A DNA stretch of 64,000 bases, taken from assembly GCF_016055025.1 (NCBI RefSeq), contig NZ_JAECVW010000003.1. One strand, 5' to 3'. The translations under genes and the position numbers were made by a program. The notes beneath the pieces are model-generated. The model saw nothing but the letters and a program-made list of their open reading frames with translations. It did no database searches and was not told where the DNA came from. Positions 25,605 through 34,326 of the stretch are shown here, piece after piece. Source of the DNA: Thermoactinomyces intermedius. GTDB taxonomy: Bacteria; Bacillota; Bacilli; Thermoactinomycetales; Thermoactinomycetaceae. Position 1 is the stretch's first letter, and every line of letters starts with the position of its first letter.

Positions 25605-26466
25605 CGAGAAATATTCCGGAAACGTGTTTATCGGAGCCGGCGATGATTTTGACCGGGCTCAGGCCGTGATTTACGGCATGCCGATGGACTGGACCGTCAG
25701 CTTTCGCCCGGGTTCCCGCTTCGGACCGGCCCGGATCCGGGAAAGCTCTTTGGTCCATGAGGAATACAGCCACTATTTACAACGTGAGTTGTCGGAAGTG
25801 ACTTATTTTGATGCGGGGGACATTCCCCTTCCGTTCGGGAATGCGGAAAAAAGCTTGCAGTGTATCAGGCAGTTCGTGAGAAAAGTCCTGGATGCCGGGA
25901 AATTCCCCTTGGGACTGGGAGGGGAACATCTGGTGACCTGGCCGGTGGTGGAGGAAGTTTACCGGGCTTATCCCGATCTGGCCGTGATCCATATTGATGC
26001 CCATGCCGATTTGCGGACCGATTATGAAGGGGAAATTTATTCCCATGCCACCCCTTTGCGCAAAATCGCCGAGCGGATCGGAGGCGAAAATCTTTATCAG
26101 TTCGGCATCCGCTCCATGACCAAAGAAGAAGTGATGTATACCGGTGAAGCCGGAATTCATTTTTATCCGTTTGATGTGGTGGAGCCGTTGAAACAATGCC
26201 TGCCTGAACTCAAAGGGCGTCCGGTTTATGTCACCATCGACATCGATGCGTTGGACCCTGCGCACGCTCCGGGTACAGGAACACCCGAACCGGGGGGAAT
26301 CACGACGCGGGAAATGTTGCAGGCCATCCATGCGATCGCCCGCTCGGAAGTGCGTGTGGTCGGGGCCGATTTGGTCGAAGTGGCGCCTTGCTACGATCAC
26401 AGTGAGCAAACCCCCATTTTGGCGGCAAAACTGGTCCGTGAAATGCTGCTCGGTTTTGTTAAGTAA
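25594..26466 (+). CDS. speB: Agmatinase
   Basis: Hydrolyses agmatine to putrescine and urea. Arginase-fold manganese ligands are all visible: GGEHLVTW, IDAHADLR and TIDIDALDPAHAPG. 290 aa, the same size as the Bacillus enzyme. ATG at 25594 is preceded by GGGGAGG; the upstream open frame to 25579 overlaps speE further without need. A terminator follows. Confidence 0.95.
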   Translation: MRFDEKYSGNVFIGAGDDFDRAQAVIYGMPMDWTVSFRPGSRFGPARIRESSLVHEEYSHYLQRELSEVTYFDAGDIPLPFGNAEKSLQCIRQFVRKVLDAGKFPLGLGGEHLVTWPVVEEVYRAYPDLAVIHIDAHADLRTDYEGEIYSHATPLRKIAERIGGENLYQFGIRSMTKEEVMYTGEAGIHFYPFDVVEPLKQCLPELKGRPVYVTIDIDALDPAHAPGTGTPEPGGITTREMLQAIHAIARSEVRVVGADLVEVAPCYDHSEQTPILAAKLVREMLLGFVK

Positions 26467-26490
26467 AAAACGTCACGTCCGGTGCCGTTT

Positions 26491-26514
26491 CCCCCTGATC
26501 AAGGGGGTTTTTTT
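26491..26514 (+). terminator. Intrinsic terminator after speB
   Basis: CCCCCT (26491-26496), 5-base loop, AGGGGG (26502-26507), then seven T. Confidence 0.75.
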
Positions 26515-26588
26515 CATATGGCGCCCTCAAGATTGGCAAACGGCAAAAACCAGTGATAAGATACTAATATTAGACAGAAAGGGGCAGG

Positions 26589-27032
26589 ATGATGATTCCG
26601 GTCAAGATCTACATTGAATCGGTCATTCAATCGGAACCGGACCAGGAACCGGATGTGATCAAACAAGAAGTGAGCGGCCGCTTTCAAGAAAAGGAAAACG
26701 GAGAGTGGGTCCTGAAATATGAGGAAAACAGCGGAACCCGTGAGGAAGTGAAAACCTCTGTCAAGTCCATGCCGGAAAAGGTCACGATCATCCGGCAAGG
26801 CGCCGTTTCCTACCGGCAAAGTTACGAACCGGGGAAGACGTTGGGAAGCATGGTTCACACACCTGCCGGAATCACGGAAATGGAAGTCACCACGTTGACG
26901 TATGAGCGGAAGCTTAAAGGGCAGGAAGGATGGATTGATTTTTCCTTTTTATTACATATGGGTCAACAAAATTTAGGAAAATACCAGTTGAGTTTACGGT
27001 GGATGGGAGGATCATGGAATGAGTCTGCTTGA
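26589..27032 (+). CDS. ywiB: YwiB family protein (DUF1934)
   Basis: A 147-aa soluble protein built of repeated beta-strand-like blocks (VKIYIESVIQSE, WVLKYEENSGTREEVKTSV, YRQSYEPGKTLGSMVHTP), as expected for the lipocalin-like DUF1934 fold. Function unknown. It overlaps argS by 14 bp, the ywiB-argS arrangement of Bacillus, which is the main support for the name. Confidence 0.85.
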   Translation: MMIPVKIYIESVIQSEPDQEPDVIKQEVSGRFQEKENGEWVLKYEENSGTREEVKTSVKSMPEKVTIIRQGAVSYRQSYEPGKTLGSMVHTPAGITEMEVTTLTYERKLKGQEGWIDFSFLLHMGQQNLGKYQLSLRWMGGSWNESA

Positions 27033-28689
27033 GCAGAAAAAAGAGAAGTTGAAACAGGAACTGAAACAAGCGGTGATGCAGGCCGGACTGGCTGAGGAAA
27101 AAGAGATTCCGGAGATACTGCTCGAAGTGCCGAGGGAAAAAGAGCACGGGGATTGGGCCACCAACCTTGCCATGCAACTGACCAAAGTGGCACGCAGAAA
27201 TCCACGTGAAATCGCGGCAAAAATTGTGGAACACTTGGACAAAGAGAAAAATCACATTGAAAAAATCGAGATTGCGGGCCCCGGATTTATCAATTTCTTC
27301 CTGGACCGCAGCTTTTTGGTCGATGTGCTGGATGAGATCGACCGCCAAAAAGAAAAATACGGATATTCCCCGGCCGGGAAGAACGAAAAAGTGAATGTCG
27401 AGTTTTGTTCCGCCAACCCGACCGGTTCCCTTCATCTGGGCCATGCCAGAGGCTCGGCGGTGGGCGATGCCTTGTGTAACCTGTTGGAAGCTGCCGGATA
27501 TGATGTCACCCGTGAATATTACATCAATGATGCCGGGAACCAAATCCACATGTTGGCGTTGTCGCTGGAAGCCCGTTATCTGGAACAGCTGGGGCAGCCC
27601 GTTTCCTTCCCGGAAAACGGTTATCGCGGGCAGGACATTATCGACCTGGCAAAAGAGCTGGTGGAACAAGAGGGCGACCGTCTGTTAAAGATCGACCGGG
27701 AAGAACGGATCCAAAAATTGCGTGAATACGGGAAAAAGCGCCTGCTTGACAAAATCCGGGAAGATTTGGCCCGATACCGTGTGAAATTTGATGTCTGGTT
27801 CAGCGAAACCTCGCTTTATGAATCAGGAGCCGTGGAAGAAACCCTGAAGGCATTGAAGGAACGGGGTTACACCTATGAAAAGGACGGGGCTTTGTGGCTG
27901 AAATCCACTGAATTCGGGGATGACAAAGACCGTGTTCTGATCAAAAAAGACGGCTCTTACACGTATTTAACCCCGGATATCGCTTATCACCGCAATAAAT
28001 TCCACCGGGGATTCGACCGGTTGATCAATGTTTGGGGAGCCGACCACCATGGCTATATCGCCCGGATGAAAGCGGCGCTGGCTTCCTTGGGGTATAACCC
28101 GGATCAACTGGAAATCGTGATTACGCAAATGGTGAAATTGTACCAAAACGGCGAACTGGTCAAGATGTCCAAACGGACCGGCAAAGCCGTGACCCTCGTC
28201 GATTTGATGGAAGAAGTGGGAACGGACGCCGCCCGGTATTTCTTTGTCATGAGAAGTCCGGACACGCATTTGGATTTTGACATGGATTTGGCGGTTTCCA
28301 AGTCCAATGAAAACCCGGTTTATTATGTCCAATATGCCCATGCCCGGATGATGAGCGTGTTTCGCCAGGCGGAGGCAAAAGGCATCACTCCTTCCAGAGA
28401 CCGCGAAGATTTGAAATTGCTCCGGGAGGAACAGGAATACGACTTGTTGGAGAAATTGGGAAGTTTCCCGGGCGAGATTGCTTCCTCGGCCGTGCAGCTG
28501 GCTCCCCACAAGTTGGTTCGTTATCTGTATGAGTTGGCTTCCGACTTCCATCGCTATTACAACGCCCATCGCGTCATCAGTGATGATGTCAACCTGTCGC
28601 GGGCGAGACTGGCTTTGCTTCAAGGAATCGCCCAAGTGATCCGGAACGGATTAAATTTGATCGCAGTGGACGCACCGGAGCAAATGTAA
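27019..28689 (+). CDS. argS: Arginyl-tRNA synthetase
   Basis: Class I synthetase that charges tRNA-Arg. N-terminal tRNA-recognition domain, HIGH-type motif in SLHLGHARGSAVGDAL, KMSK in LVKMSKRTGKAV, and the C-terminal anticodon-binding domain ending NLIAVDAPEQM. 556 aa, full length. Coupled to ywiB; GGGAGG precedes the ATG; ends in a terminator. No T-box leader is seen. Confidence 0.97.
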   Translation: MSLLEQKKEKLKQELKQAVMQAGLAEEKEIPEILLEVPREKEHGDWATNLAMQLTKVARRNPREIAAKIVEHLDKEKNHIEKIEIAGPGFINFFLDRSFLVDVLDEIDRQKEKYGYSPAGKNEKVNVEFCSANPTGSLHLGHARGSAVGDALCNLLEAAGYDVTREYYINDAGNQIHMLALSLEARYLEQLGQPVSFPENGYRGQDIIDLAKELVEQEGDRLLKIDREERIQKLREYGKKRLLDKIREDLARYRVKFDVWFSETSLYESGAVEETLKALKERGYTYEKDGALWLKSTEFGDDKDRVLIKKDGSYTYLTPDIAYHRNKFHRGFDRLINVWGADHHGYIARMKAALASLGYNPDQLEIVITQMVKLYQNGELVKMSKRTGKAVTLVDLMEEVGTDAARYFFVMRSPDTHLDFDMDLAVSKSNENPVYYVQYAHARMMSVFRQAEAKGITPSRDREDLKLLREEQEYDLLEKLGSFPGEIASSAVQLAPHKLVRYLYELASDFHRYYNAHRVISDDVNLSRARLALLQGIAQVIRNGLNLIAVDAPEQM

Positions 28690-28699
28690 TGTTATACTA

Positions 28700-28731
28700 G
28701 CTAGAGGGGGGAATCCCTTCTGGCTTTTTTT
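28700..28731 (+). terminator. Intrinsic terminator after argS
   Basis: A 10-bp stem with two G-T pairs (28700-28709, 28715-28724), 5-base loop, then seven T. Confidence 0.75.
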
Positions 28732-28898
28732 ATGCCATCATCATAGTGGTATTTTTCATATGTTGAATGAATGTTTGAAAAAATGTAACATTCTATCACT
28801 GAAAACCGAGTTTTAATAGAGATGCTCAGACCTTTTTTTGTTGCTTGGGAAATGAAAGATATGATTTGGATAATAAACACTGCGATTAAGGAGATAGA

Positions 28899-30371
28899 AT
28901 GATTATGGAAGGAATGAAGCTGGCGGAGAGATATGAGATCCTTCACTCTCTGGGCGGGGGCGGCATGGCGGTTGTGTACAAGGCAAAGGACCTGGTGATT
29001 GACCGGTATGTTGCGATCAAGGTGATGAACAATTCATTGATTCATGACCAGGATTTTGTCCGGCGTTTTATCCGGGAGGCAAAAGCGGCCGGCAGTTTGT
29101 CCCATCCCAATATTGTCAGTGTCTATGATGTGGGGCGGGAAGGTTCCATCTATTACATGGTGATGGAATATGTGGACGGTCCGTCGCTGATTGACCTCAT
29201 TAAAAAAGAAGGTCCTTTCCCGCCGGAAAAAGCGGTGAAAATTGCGTCACAGATATGTGACGGTTTGTCTCATGCCCATCGTCACGGGATTATTCACCGT
29301 GACATCAAACCACATAATATTTTGGTCGGTTCCGACCAACGTTACAAGTTGACCGATTTCGGGATTTCGCATTTACCCAGTGCCGCCACCGTCAAAACCA
29401 AAACTGGTTATGTCATGGGATCTGTTCATTATTTCTCCCCGGAACAAGCTTCAGGGAGAAAGGTGGACTACTCTTCGGATTTATATTCATTGGGAATCGT
29501 GATTTATGAGATGTTGACCAAAAAAGTTCCTTTTAACGGGGACAGTTCCATTTCCATTGCCTTGAAACATTTGCACGATCCGGTTCCGGACCCGACAACC
29601 TACAATCCGGATATTTCTGAATCGATGCGGCAAGTGTTGATGCGGGCGTTGGAGAAGGATCCGGAAAAACGGTACCAAACGGCAGCGGAATTGAAACACG
29701 CTTTGCAACAAGCCTTGGAAAAGCCGGATGCTTATATGTTGCCGGTGGACCGGCCAAAGAAGAAAAAATCAAGCAAATTCAGCCCCAAAAAAATCGGGAT
29801 CTTGTCCGGTGTGGCGGTTGTCGGGCTTTTCCTGCTGACGTTCGGCATCAAAATGATCGGGGAAACCAAGCAGGAAAAGAAACCGGATCCGCCTTCTTCC
29901 ACTCCGGCGGCTTCGCAAACACAGGCAAACGAGTCGCGCCCTGAATGGAACCATAAATGGTGGAAGGAAATTCCGGATGATGAAAAGACCGAAAGCAAAA
30001 TGTTTCGTGATTTTGAAGTGAAGGGAGCCGACGGCCAATACGAGGTGACCCTCAAAGTGAACAATGACCTGAAAGGACGGACTTTTTATTATGATATTTA
30101 TGTGGTGGACGGATTCAGTTCGCGGTTGGTGTTAAACGGCCGTTCGGTCACCTTTCACAAAGACAAGGATCAGGATTTTACGATGGTGGATTTTGACGTC
30201 AACATTCCCAAAGAAGCCATCATGCCCATATCGGGTGAGGGAATTGCCAAAATCACCATATACAGCCTCGACAAGAAATCAGAGAACCGGAAAGAAAAAT
30301 ACACCATCGACAATTTATTGCAGATGTGGGGAACGGTCCCCGAATCTGAAACCGGGAAAAAATCTGATTGA
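28899..30371 (+). CDS. Membrane Ser/Thr protein kinase without PASTA repeats
   Basis: Hanks-type kinase: glycine loop SLGGGGMAVVYKAKD, Lys in VAIKVMN, catalytic HRDIKPHN, DFGISH and SPEQASG. A Lys-rich juxtamembrane stretch and one membrane helix (about residues 301-320) lead to a ~170-residue exterior domain (from EWNHKWWKEIPDDEK) with beta-rich blocks but no PASTA repeats, so it is not an ordinary PrkC. What it senses is unknown. 490 aa; AAGGAG 5 bp before the ATG at 28899; single-gene unit closed by a terminator. No phosphatase gene is adjacent. Confidence 0.85.
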   Translation: MIMEGMKLAERYEILHSLGGGGMAVVYKAKDLVIDRYVAIKVMNNSLIHDQDFVRRFIREAKAAGSLSHPNIVSVYDVGREGSIYYMVMEYVDGPSLIDLIKKEGPFPPEKAVKIASQICDGLSHAHRHGIIHRDIKPHNILVGSDQRYKLTDFGISHLPSAATVKTKTGYVMGSVHYFSPEQASGRKVDYSSDLYSLGIVIYEMLTKKVPFNGDSSISIALKHLHDPVPDPTTYNPDISESMRQVLMRALEKDPEKRYQTAAELKHALQQALEKPDAYMLPVDRPKKKKSSKFSPKKIGILSGVAVVGLFLLTFGIKMIGETKQEKKPDPPSSTPAASQTQANESRPEWNHKWWKEIPDDEKTESKMFRDFEVKGADGQYEVTLKVNNDLKGRTFYYDIYVVDGFSSRLVLNGRSVTFHKDKDQDFTMVDFDVNIPKEAIMPISGEGIAKITIYSLDKKSENRKEKYTIDNLLQMWGTVPESETGKKSD

Positions 30372-30398
30372 CAGGAGGGAAATCCCCTCCTGTTTTTT
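30371..30398 (+). terminator. Intrinsic terminator after the Ser/Thr kinase
   Basis: A perfect 9-bp ACAGGAGGG/CCCTCCTGT stem (30371-30379, 30385-30393) with a 5-base loop and T run; it begins at the last base of the stop codon. Confidence 0.85.
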
Positions 30399-30488
30399 GT
30401 CGGGTCAATCGGTTACAATGGATAGTGATGAATTTTAAGCACAATTCTGATTATTTTTCGGCACCAACCGCGGAAGGAGGAATTTGGT

Positions 30489-31895
30489 CTGATTCATACC
30501 CGCTTGTCCAAAAAAATGATTTGCCGGTTTCTGGATTGTTTGAATGAAGGGGTGCATATCGTCGATGCCCGGGGAATGACGGTTTTTTACAACAAAGCGG
30601 CTTCCAGGCTGGACGGCATGGACATTGACGAAGTCATGGGCGTCCATGTGCTTGAGGCCTTCCCTTCATTGACGCAGAAAACGAGCACGCTTCTGAACGT
30701 GCTGCAAACGGGAAAATCCATCGAAGAAAAACAGCAGTCGTTTATGAACCGGAGAGGACAGAGGGTGCTGACCGTCAACCGCACCATTCCACTCCGGGTC
30801 GGGGGCGAAGTGGTGGGAGCCGCTGAAATTTCGCGCGACATCACGCAGGTGAAGGAATTGTCCGACCAGGTGATTCACTTGCAAGAAAAAATGAACCCGC
30901 CGCCCCGCCGCTTCACTTCAAAAAAACAATCCTTTTACCAGTTTGCCGATATTGTGACGCAAAACCCGGTGATGCTGAAGGAAATCGAGAAAGCCAAGCG
31001 GGCTGCGCAAACCAAATCCCCCGTTTTGGTAGTCGGTGAAACCGGAACCGGAAAGGAATTGTTTGTCCAATCGATTCACAGTGCCTCCGGTCGTGTAAAG
31101 GGACCGTTTATTGTGCAAAATTGTGCGGCGATTCCGTCAACTCTGCTGGAAGGGATCTTATTTGGCACGGTGAAGGGAGCTTTTACAGGATCCGAAGACC
31201 GCCCGGGGTTATTTGAATTGGCGGATGGAGGAACGTTGTTCCTGGATGAAATCCAATCGATGCCGATTGAGTTGCAGGCCAAATTATTGCGGGCACTCGA
31301 GGAAGGCGGTGTCCGGCGCGTCGGGGATGCGAAATTCCGGTCGGTTGATGTGCGAATTATTGTGGCGACCAACGAAGATCCGCTCATCAGCATGCAAAAA
31401 GGGAAGTTGAGGAAAGATTTGTACTATCGCATCCATGTGGTGGGAATTCATCTTCCTCCTTTACGGGAGCGGAAAGACGACATACCGTGTTTGACCCGGT
31501 ATTTTTTCCGGAAGTTAAAGGCCGAAATCGATTCGCCGTCCGGGGAAATCGACGAGGAAGTGTTCCAAGTGTTCCAGCAGTACCACTGGCCCGGAAATGT
31601 CAGAGAGTTGGCACATACCATTGAAGGGGCTTTGACGTTGGCGACCGAAAAAAAACTGCGTGTCGATCATCTGCCCGGCCATTTCAAAAACAGAAAGTCC
31701 GATGACGGGATCCAATTTTCAACTTTATGCAAAGAAAATGGCAAGTCACTGCGGGAAGTGGTGAGAGAAGTGGAAACCCGGCTGATCCGGCAGGCGATGA
31801 AAGAAACCGGAGGCAATGTGTTAAAAGCTGCCCGTCGGTTGGGGATTCCACGCCAGACCCTGCAATACAAACTGAAGAAAATCAATTCGGTTTAA
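30489..31895 (+). CDS. Sigma-54-dependent activator of the lysine cluster
   Basis: An enhancer-binding protein: N-terminal PAS domain (CLNEGVHIVDARGM onward, to ~residue 120), AAA+ domain with Walker A VVGETGTGKELF, GAFTGS loop, Walker B GGTLFLDEI and arginine finger region, and a C-terminal Fis-type helix-turn-helix (NVLKAARRLGIPRQTLQYKL). Resembles RocR/BkdR-class regulators. Start choice: AAGGAGG (30474-30480) is 8 bp before an in-frame CTG at 30489; the next starts (TTG 30504, ATG 30516) are too far, so CTG initiation is proposed. It lies directly before a -24/-12 promoter. Confidence 0.85.
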   Translation: MIHTRLSKKMICRFLDCLNEGVHIVDARGMTVFYNKAASRLDGMDIDEVMGVHVLEAFPSLTQKTSTLLNVLQTGKSIEEKQQSFMNRRGQRVLTVNRTIPLRVGGEVVGAAEISRDITQVKELSDQVIHLQEKMNPPPRRFTSKKQSFYQFADIVTQNPVMLKEIEKAKRAAQTKSPVLVVGETGTGKELFVQSIHSASGRVKGPFIVQNCAAIPSTLLEGILFGTVKGAFTGSEDRPGLFELADGGTLFLDEIQSMPIELQAKLLRALEEGGVRRVGDAKFRSVDVRIIVATNEDPLISMQKGKLRKDLYYRIHVVGIHLPPLRERKDDIPCLTRYFFRKLKAEIDSPSGEIDEEVFQVFQQYHWPGNVRELAHTIEGALTLATEKKLRVDHLPGHFKNRKSDDGIQFSTLCKENGKSLREVVREVETRLIRQAMKETGGNVLKAARRLGIPRQTLQYKLKKINSV

Positions 31896-31900
31896 AAAGT

Positions 31901-31922
31901 GCCCAAAATTGGGCTTTTTTTT
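31901..31922 (+). terminator. Intrinsic terminator after the activator gene
   Basis: GCCCA (31901-31905), 4-base loop, TGGGC (31910-31914), then eight T. It isolates the activator from the sigma-54 promoter that follows. Confidence 0.7.
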
Positions 31923-31957
31923 ATGTGAAAAAACCGTGCTTTCCCCATTTTTTCGCT

Positions 31958-31974
31958 TGGCACCGGATTTGCAT
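31958..31974 (+). promoter_or_regulatory. Sigma-54 (-24/-12) promoter of the kdd-kam operon
   Basis: TGGCAC (31958-31963), 5 bp, TTGCAT (31969-31974) matches the sigma-54 consensus TGGCAC-N5-TTGC exactly, including the GG/GC spacing. It lies 63 bp past the activator gene and 28 bp before the kdd start, so the activator at 30489 is the obvious partner. Confidence 0.85.
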
Positions 31975-32001
31975 GCATAAAGGGTGAGAGGAGGGAGCGA
32001 C

Positions 32002-33042
32002 TTGATTTATCCGAAAGGCCACCCTTATGGGTTGCATCGTGTGATGGAACCGGCCGGTACGTTGCCGCAACCCGCCTGGAAGCTGAATGCGGATCCGGTG
32101 GTTTATGACAATGAATTGTTGATTGACGTGGATTGCTTAAACATTGATTCCGCTTCTTTTCAGCAATTGAAAGAAGAAGCCCGCCATGACCCCGGCAAGG
32201 TGGAAGAACAGATTTTGGCCATTGTTTCCCGCCGCGGAAAAATGCACAATCCGGTGACAGGGTCCGGCGGCATGTTGATCGGCACGGTGCAGGAGGCCGG
32301 CCCCCGGTTTCCGGCCCGTAACGTCAAAAAAGGGATGAAAATCGCTACTTTGGTGTCCTTGACACTGACCCCGCTTCGCATCGAAAAGATCAAAAAAATA
32401 CACATGGATACCGGGCAAGTCGAAATCAAGGGGCAGGCTGTCCTGTTTGCCAGCGGTCCGTTTGCCTTTTTGCCGGATGACATCCCGGAAAAAGTGGCAC
32501 TGGCTGTTTTGGACGTATGTGGTGCCCCCGCCCAAACGGCCCGCCTGGTTAGGCCGCAGGACCGGGTGGTGGTGCTGGGAGCCGGCGGAAAGTCGGGACT
32601 GCTCAGTTTGTATCAGGCATGGAAAAAAGCAGGCAAGTCCGGGCAAGTGATCGCCATTGAGGCCGGCGAAAAGGCATGCCGGGAGATTCGTTCCCTGGGG
32701 CTGGCCCATGACGTGATCCGGTTGAATGCCACGGATCCGATGGCGGTTTATGAGGCGGTTCACACCGCAACCCGCGGGAAGCTGGCCGATTTAACCATCA
32801 ACTGTGTCAATGCTTCTGATACGGAGCTTTCCTCCATTTTGGCCACCCGGGATCAAGGATTGGTATATTTCTTCAGCATGGCGGTACAGTTCACCAAAGC
32901 GGCTTTGGGAGCGGAAGGAATGGGCAAAGACGTGCAGATGATGATTGGAAACGGTTATGCTCCCGGGCACGCAACGCTGGCTTTTCAGTCTCTTCGCGAA
33001 TGCGACCGGTTGTTTCAAGTTTTTGCCAAACGCTATCAATGA
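32002..33042 (+). CDS. kdd: L-erythro-3,5-diaminohexanoate dehydrogenase
   Basis: Oxidatively deaminates 3,5-diaminohexanoate to 5-amino-3-oxohexanoate with NAD(P), the third step of the 2,3-aminomutase lysine pathway. Medium-chain-dehydrogenase-like Rossmann region VVVLGAGGKSGLLSLY; 346 aa. Identification rests on overall sequence character and its place with kamA, kamD and kamE. TTG at 32002 is chosen because AGGAGGG is 6 bp upstream. First gene after the sigma-54 promoter. Confidence 0.9.
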   Translation: MIYPKGHPYGLHRVMEPAGTLPQPAWKLNADPVVYDNELLIDVDCLNIDSASFQQLKEEARHDPGKVEEQILAIVSRRGKMHNPVTGSGGMLIGTVQEAGPRFPARNVKKGMKIATLVSLTLTPLRIEKIKKIHMDTGQVEIKGQAVLFASGPFAFLPDDIPEKVALAVLDVCGAPAQTARLVRPQDRVVVLGAGGKSGLLSLYQAWKKAGKSGQVIAIEAGEKACREIRSLGLAHDVIRLNATDPMAVYEAVHTATRGKLADLTINCVNASDTELSSILATRDQGLVYFFSMAVQFTKAALGAEGMGKDVQMMIGNGYAPGHATLAFQSLRECDRLFQVFAKRYQ

Positions 33043-33055
33043 AAGGGGTCGGAAG

Positions 33056-34315
33056 ATGATGAGAGATTGGCGTGAAATCGAACTGTGGAAAAATGTGACG
33101 GAGGAACAGTGGAATGACTGGCTGTGGCAACTGACACACACCATCCGCAATTTTGAAGACTTAAGCAAGGTGATCCGTTTGACGCCGGAGGAGATCGAAG
33201 GGGTGAAGATCTCCAAACAGACGATTCCGCTGAATATCACGCCGTATTATGCACTGTTGATGGATCCCGATGATCCGAAAGATCCCATCCGGATGCAATC
33301 GGTGCCGATTTCTGCCGAATTGGACCGCACTCCTTACGATATGGAAGATCCGCTGTTGGAAGATACGGATTCCCCTGTCCCCGGATTGACCCATCGTTAC
33401 CCGGACCGGGTCCTGTTTTTGATCACCAACCAATGTTCCATGTATTGCCGCTATTGCACGCGCCGCCGCTTTTCCGGGCAAATCGGGATGGGCGTTCCCA
33501 AAAAACAGATGGATGCCTGCCTCGACTACATCCGGAACACGCCCGAGGTCAGGGACGTGCTGTTGTCCGGGGGAGACGGATTATTGGTCAACGACCGGAT
33601 TTTGGAGTATTTGCTGAAAAACCTGAGCGAAATTCCCCATGTGGAAATCATCCGGATCGGAACCAGGGCCCCGGTGGTTTTCCCGCAACGGATCACCGAA
33701 AATTTGTGCAATATTTTGAAGAAATATCATCCGGTATGGCTGAACACGCATTTTAACCATCCGAAAGAAATCACGCCGGAAGCCAAACGGGCTTGTGAAA
33801 TGCTGGCGGATGCGGGGGTTCCGCTGGGAAATCAGTCCGTGATTCTGGCGGGGATCAATGACTGTCCGCATATCATGAAAAAATTGATGCATGAGTTGGT
33901 GAAAATTCGTGTCCGGCCTTATTACATTTACCAATGCGATTTATCGGAAGGCATCGGGCACTTCAGAACCCCTGTTTCCAAAGGGTTGGAAATCATCGAG
34001 TATTTGCGGGGGCATACGTCCGGTTATGCCGTTCCCACGTTTGTGGTCGATGCGCTGGGAGGAGGAGGCAAAATTCCGCTCAGCCCGAATTATCTGATCT
34101 CGCAAAGCACCGAAAAAACCGTGTTGCGCAACTTTGAAGGCGTAATCACCAGTTATCCCGAGCCGGCACATTATAAACCGCACAACAAAGAAGAATGCGA
34201 ATACTGCCAGGCGGCCGGAGAGCAAGTGGGAATTGCGGCTTTGATGAACGATGAACGAATCAATCTGGAGCCGAAACAATTGACACGGGAAGACCGGCGT
34301 GTCCAACCGTCTTAA
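33056..34315 (+). CDS. kamA: Lysine 2,3-aminomutase
   Basis: Radical-SAM, PLP-dependent enzyme that converts L-lysine to L-beta-lysine. The [4Fe-4S] ligands are in CSMYCRYC (about residues 127-134); the PLP region is PTFVVDALGGGGKIPL; C-terminal Cys-containing zinc/tetramer segment EECEYCQ. 419 aa, normal. ATG at 33056 has AAAGGGG 7 bp upstream; the frame open to 32945 lies in kdd. Homologues also include YodO/AblA for osmolyte synthesis, but the kam neighbours point to catabolism. Confidence 0.95.
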   Translation: MMRDWREIELWKNVTEEQWNDWLWQLTHTIRNFEDLSKVIRLTPEEIEGVKISKQTIPLNITPYYALLMDPDDPKDPIRMQSVPISAELDRTPYDMEDPLLEDTDSPVPGLTHRYPDRVLFLITNQCSMYCRYCTRRRFSGQIGMGVPKKQMDACLDYIRNTPEVRDVLLSGGDGLLVNDRILEYLLKNLSEIPHVEIIRIGTRAPVVFPQRITENLCNILKKYHPVWLNTHFNHPKEITPEAKRACEMLADAGVPLGNQSVILAGINDCPHIMKKLMHELVKIRVRPYYIYQCDLSEGIGHFRTPVSKGLEIIEYLRGHTSGYAVPTFVVDALGGGGKIPLSPNYLISQSTEKTVLRNFEGVITSYPEPAHYKPHNKEECEYCQAAGEQVGIAALMNDERINLEPKQLTREDRRVQPS

Positions 34316-34326
34316 GGAACGGGGCC

